Below the pieces are notes generated by a model. The model made no database searches and had not been told where the DNA came from. It saw nothing but the letters and a program-made list of their open reading frames with translations. Below, piece by piece: positions 41,494-44,019 of a DNA stretch of 44,019 nucleotides. The stretch comes from a virus, in the IMG/VR virus record IMGVR_UViG_3300037883_000021, positions 1 to 44,019 of that record; one strand, 5' to 3'. Every line of letters starts with the position of its first letter. Within the stretch, counting starts at the first letter, position 1. The position numbers and the translations under genes were made by a program.

Positions 41494-41852
41494 GCTGTGG
41501 TGACGTTGATGGTTACTCCGGCCGGACAACTCTTAAAATAGAGCCCCTGACTGAAGGGTATATTCATGTTGGGGCCACCAATGGTGCCGGGTGGCGACGC
41601 AGCTGGCGCGCCCGGAATGCCCGGAATGTTGGGCTTGGTGCCATAGATGAAATCCAGCGCCGACAATGGTGCAGAGAACAGGGTGCGAGATGAATAAGGA
41701 TCATAATTGGCCGAGGTAGCATCACAAAAGGTAATGGGTGTCACCCTGTCGGCCTGCGAAGGCGGCATCACCACACTGACACCAGTGAGGGTACCAGCTG
41801 CTTGCACCAAGGCTGTCCCCAGTTCTGATGAAGTGGCACTAAAATTCCCCAT
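41490..41852 (-). CDS. Small virion protein after portal (120 aa)
   Basis: A TAGGAG site precedes the ATG. The sequence is Ser/Thr/Pro-rich and beta-like ([51 protein letters not shown]). The last segment resembles the C-terminal strands of small head decoration or minor capsid proteins, but no family is certain. The stop overlaps the next start. Confidence 0.6.
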   Translation of the reverse strand: MGNFSATSSELGTALVQAAGTLTGVSVVMPPSQADRVTPITFCDATSANYDPYSSRTLFSAPLSALDFIYGTKPNIPGIPGAPAASPPGTIGGPNMNIPFSQGLYFKSCPAGVTINVTTA

Positions 41853-41861
41853 GATGATCTC

Positions 41862-43493
41862 CTAGGCCACCGCCCCGGCTTTCTTGTCAAGTATCTTGCG
41901 CAGCTTGTCGATGGGAATGACATCACGCGCCGCTGGCTCAATGGAGTCAAGCACCTGTGCCGCGTTGCTGAAGCGCGCCCGCAAGCTGTCAGCCTTGCCC
42001 ATCTTGATGGCAACTCGCCCGCCACCGTCGCCGCCGCCCGCGCTATCACCGTCCATGCCCCCATTCTTCAGCGCCTCGGTCTGCGCCTCTTGCTGCTCCT
42101 GCATCTGCTGTTCTTGTTCATCTAGATGTTCCTCCAGCGCCTCAAAATCAAGCTCAAGGGGCGCAGAGAAAATCACCTTGTTGGTGGAGATATTATCAGT
42201 GGCCCACTCATACAAGGACAGCTTGTTGGCTGTATCGAGGATTGGCTCAAACACCTGGATGAGCGCGATCACTGCCTTCAGACGCACGTCCTCAAGGCGT
42301 GCCAGCTCACTCTCCGGCTCCTCAAGCACGCTTGGCCATTCGGCCCGGTAGCTGTTGGCCCAGCGGTAGAAGGCGTCCTTGTATTGCATGCCACCATAGG
42401 TCTGCGGGAAATCCTTCTGCATGCCTTCAAAGAATGCCGGTGACCAGGCCCGATACATGCACACCCGATCAAAGAACTTGAACAGCGGCCCCATGCTCTT
42501 GCGGACCCGGTCAATGTAACGCGCGACAGCCCGCGCATCCTCGGTCCCCTCTCCAAAGCCCTCCACAAAGGCTTCTTGCGCCAGGATCTTGATGGGCATG
42601 TCGGCCGCTGTGGCAATGTTCTCCAGAATGTTGCGCCGCGCCAGCGTGTGAGGCGCGTCAATGTTGCTCAGGTTGAGCGACTCAATCTCTTCCTCAGGAG
42701 TGATGTTGATGACGTTGCCTGTCACAGCTTCCTGCACCACATTGCGCTTCCACCCGGCTGCGGCCTTCATGATGGAGTTGGCAATGGAGCCAGCCTGCTT
42801 GATCTTGGCGATCATCACCCCGACCTTGGTCTCAATCATGTCGTCGGTGATCATTGACTTGAGGTAGCTCTTCAGCGGGAAGAAGGCGCGCTGGTAGACG
42901 CTGCGCCCAACAAAGCCGAAGGCTGAGGGTGTCCAAGAAATGTAAACAGGAAATTCATTCTGCAGTGTGATGGCACGGCTGCGGTGAAACTGGCTGCCCT
43001 GCACGGTGATCTCTTGCACCTTCATGAAGTTCATTGCTGTGGGCACCTGGTTGAGCACCAAGCTGCCAGAAGTGTTGAGCGGATCATAGACGTTGAAGGC
43101 CATACTGGCATCTGGCAGCGACCAGGGATCAAGTGGCTCGGTGGGATCAATACCATCCAGCAACAACGCCACAGAGCTAATGCCGTAGACCCGGCTCATC
43201 GCGGCAGTCTGGAAGATGTAAGCGTCAGCGTTGATCTCCTCCCACTGCTCATTGAAGGCTTCCACGACGCGCTCGCCAGGGCTGTCCGGCACATTGAGCT
43301 CACGCCCTTCTGCCATTGCCAACTGCAGTGGCCCACACACCATCTTGAAGCCTAGCGGGTGCCAGAGAAAAATCTGCTTACAAATCTGATAGCTGACCTC
43401 ATCACCTGGTGTGATGTCATTTGCCAGGAATATGGCCTCCAGCGAGTTGCCAAGAGGCGTGGCATCCAGGAAGGAGCTACGGATTAAACTCAT
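41862..43493 (-). CDS. Portal protein (DUF1073-type)
   Basis: 543 residues from the ATG at 43493 (a TTG lies one codon upstream). DUF1073 portal motifs: FLATDITPGDE-like opening (FLANDITPGDEVSYQICKQI), VYGISSVALLLDGID, the long PLKSYLKSMITDDMIETKVG helix, LSNIDAPHTLARRNILENIA and AEDARAVARYIDRVRKS-like block (TEDARAVARYIDRVRKSMG). The C-terminus is Gln/Glu-rich (LDEQEQQMQEQQEAQTEALK) then Gly-rich. The portal forms the dodecameric DNA gate of the head. Automated tools may call this domain Acb1-like because of fused relatives; here it is the structural portal. Confidence 0.88.
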   Translation of the reverse strand: MSLIRSSFLDATPLGNSLEAIFLANDITPGDEVSYQICKQIFLWHPLGFKMVCGPLQLAMAEGRELNVPDSPGERVVEAFNEQWEEINADAYIFQTAAMSRVYGISSVALLLDGIDPTEPLDPWSLPDASMAFNVYDPLNTSGSLVLNQVPTAMNFMKVQEITVQGSQFHRSRAITLQNEFPVYISWTPSAFGFVGRSVYQRAFFPLKSYLKSMITDDMIETKVGVMIAKIKQAGSIANSIMKAAAGWKRNVVQEAVTGNVINITPEEEIESLNLSNIDAPHTLARRNILENIATAADMPIKILAQEAFVEGFGEGTEDARAVARYIDRVRKSMGPLFKFFDRVCMYRAWSPAFFEGMQKDFPQTYGGMQYKDAFYRWANSYRAEWPSVLEEPESELARLEDVRLKAVIALIQVFEPILDTANKLSLYEWATDNISTNKVIFSAPLELDFEALEEHLDEQEQQMQEQQEAQTEALKNGGMDGDSAGGGDGGGRVAIKMGKADSLRARFSNAAQVLDSIEPAARDVIPIDKLRKILDKKAGAVA

Positions 43494-43576
43494 CAATGAA
43501 AACTTTGCGCTGGAGGGAGGGCAGTGACCCCAGCTGGAGGGAGAAGGTCACCGCCCAAAGATGGACTGCCGCCCAT
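43493..43576 (-). CDS. Possible 27-aa leader ORF coupled to portal
   Basis: An ATG at 43576 opens a short frame whose TGA overlaps the portal ATG (TGATG), the coupling used throughout this operon. The peptide is Pro/Gly-rich (GGSPSLGGDLLPPAGVTALP). Ribosome site is weak, and other frames in the 43497-43744 gap are equally open, so this may be non-coding. The portal ATG itself lacks a clear ribosome site, which would fit coupling. Confidence 0.25.
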   Translation of the reverse strand: MGGSPSLGGDLLPPAGVTALPPAQSFH

Positions 43577-43644
43577 CTTCACACTACTGGGGGGAGCCGG
43601 GATCGAAGGCTCGGACTTGCCAGCAGCGAGTCAAGAAGCAAAAG

Positions 43645-43697
43645 GGCAGCAGTGAAGCGTTCCGAAGGTTCGTGGCCCAAGTCTCTTCACCGCTGCC
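43645..43697 (-). promoter_or_regulatory. 13-bp hairpin between proline-rich gene and portal
   Basis: Read on the minus strand, GGCAGCGGTGAAG (43697-43685) pairs over all 13 positions with CTTCACTGCTGCC (43657-43645), one being G-U, which works on this strand only; loop of 27 nt. A T-rich stretch CTTTTGCTTCTTG follows. Further inverted repeats follow downstream (AAGATGG/CCATCTT, GTGACC/GGTCAC). It could be a weak terminator, attenuator or processing site. The 248-nt gap 43497-43744 holds no other supported feature. Confidence 0.5.
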
Positions 43698-43744
43698 AGT
43701 TGATCCCGCGCGCCTGGAGGAAGCTGTTGCGCGGAATGTCACAA

Positions 43745-44019
43745 TCAGTGTGTCGGATCTACTTCTGGCTTCTCAGGTGGCTCCCAACCGTCAGGATCGA
43801 TCACGATGTAACGCCAGCCGTAGCCGGGGATGTGGCAGAGCGCGACGAAATAGCCACTGACGGGTCCGGGCGGACGCGGCCAGATTGAGCCCGGAGGTGC
43901 CGGCAATTCCTGATCGGGATGGCCTTCATCAGGCTGAACCGGCTTGGTCGGCCGACCCGGTTGACCAGGGAGACCTTGGCTGGGACGGTCAGGACGGTCA
44001 GGACGACCAGGTCGGGGTG
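43745..44019 (-). CDS. Proline/glycine-rich phage protein, N-terminus outside window
   Basis: The frame is open to the window edge, with 91 codons visible. The visible part starts with a repetitive Arg/Pro/Gly/Asp tract (PRPGRPDRPDRPSQGLPGQP) and EGHPDQELPAPPG, then a conserved-looking folded end (GYFVALCHIPGYGWRYIVID followed by PDGWEPP). I recognise this last block (YGWRYIVIDP) from uncharacterised phage proteins. It is upstream of the portal. The EGHPDQ tail motif recurs in the protein at 4194-4433. Function unknown. Confidence 0.65.
   Translation of the reverse strand, partial: PRPGRPDRPDRPSQGLPGQPGRPTKPVQPDEGHPDQELPAPPGSIWPRPPGPVSGYFVALCHIPGYGWRYIVIDPDGWEPPEKPEVDPTH

Noticed and set aside
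41862-43493. Reading the DUF1073 protein as an anti-CBASS enzyme
   Set aside because: The whole sequence fits a portal and no separate nuclease domain is visible; the Acb1 label comes from other proteins.
43580-43700. A possible tRNA 3' half (TTCGATC followed by CCGGCTCCCCCCA on the minus strand)
   Set aside because: The T-stem cannot pair (GAGCC against CCGGC), there is no matching 5' acceptor strand and no anticodon arm.
43584-43742. A 52-codon GTG-start frame after the proline-rich gene
   Set aside because: Odd composition (Cys, Ser, Arg), poor start, and competing frames of equal length in the same place; more likely untranslated.
43421-43888. Plus-strand open frames across the portal start and upstream gap
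   Set aside because: They overlap the portal and proline-rich genes on the opposite strand, have no ribosome site and no recognisable domain.
1-44019. CRISPR array, insertion sequence, integrase or attachment site
   Set aside because: No regularly spaced direct repeats, transposase or recombinase motifs were seen on either strand.

Overview
The window is 44 kb of a tailed-phage genome (or a prophage) with a contractile, myovirus-type tail. The evidence is a complete set of head and tail genes: portal, head morphogenesis protein, prohead-protease family, scaffold, major capsid, sheath, tube, tape measures, hub, spike, gp25 and J baseplate proteins, and S74 fibres. The host is probably Gram-negative: the lysis cassette carries a muramidase and an M15 peptidase with no Gram-positive wall-binding domain. 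The DNA is moderately GC-rich and genes are packed with ATGA, TGATG, GTGA or TTGA stop/start overlaps. No terminase, integrase, polymerase or tRNA is visible, so the genome continues beyond both ends. The host genus cannot be fixed from this window.

Layout. Bases 1-3885 are a plus-strand operon of mostly unknown accessory genes, including two paralogues that share a VRGH motif and a small Cys/His-rich protein. A perfect 18-nt palindrome and a TACAAT box precede the gene at 658. The operon ends at a UUCG hairpin terminator (3926-3955), which faces a terminator for the opposite strand (3969-3994). Next to these lie two diverged copies of a 48-nt repeat (4030-4192).

Everything from 4194 to 44019 is read on the minus strand, so transcription runs from high to low coordinates. 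In that order it holds: a proline-rich protein cut by the window edge; an untranslated or short-ORF region with a 13-bp hairpin; portal; a small structural protein; head morphogenesis protein; collagen-like and fibre proteins; a coiled-coil protein; two very small genes; a Nudix-topoisomerase IB fusion; a kinase-like plus ADP-ribosyltransferase fusion; prohead-protease-like protein; acidic scaffold; probable decoration protein; major capsid; two large hairpins; neck and tail-completion genes; sheath; tube; tail-assembly chaperone with a probable -1 frameshift extension; two tandem paralogous tape measures; baseplate genes; tailspike and fibres; lysis cassette; a large S74 fibre; and three small trailing genes.

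Most striking points. (1) Two multi-domain enzymes in the head module share an HPRDE-x-GKFA linker: a Nudix hydrolase fused to topoisomerase IB, and a kinase-fold domain fused to an R-S-E ADP-ribosyltransferase. They look like cargo proteins that may travel in the virion. (2) The tail proteins share insertion domains. (3) There are two tape-measure genes. (4) One of three S74 chaperone domains has Cys where the catalytic Ser belongs. (5) The lysis region encodes two lysins and six tiny membrane proteins. (6) Several genes of 27-58 codons fall between the larger ones and are easily missed.
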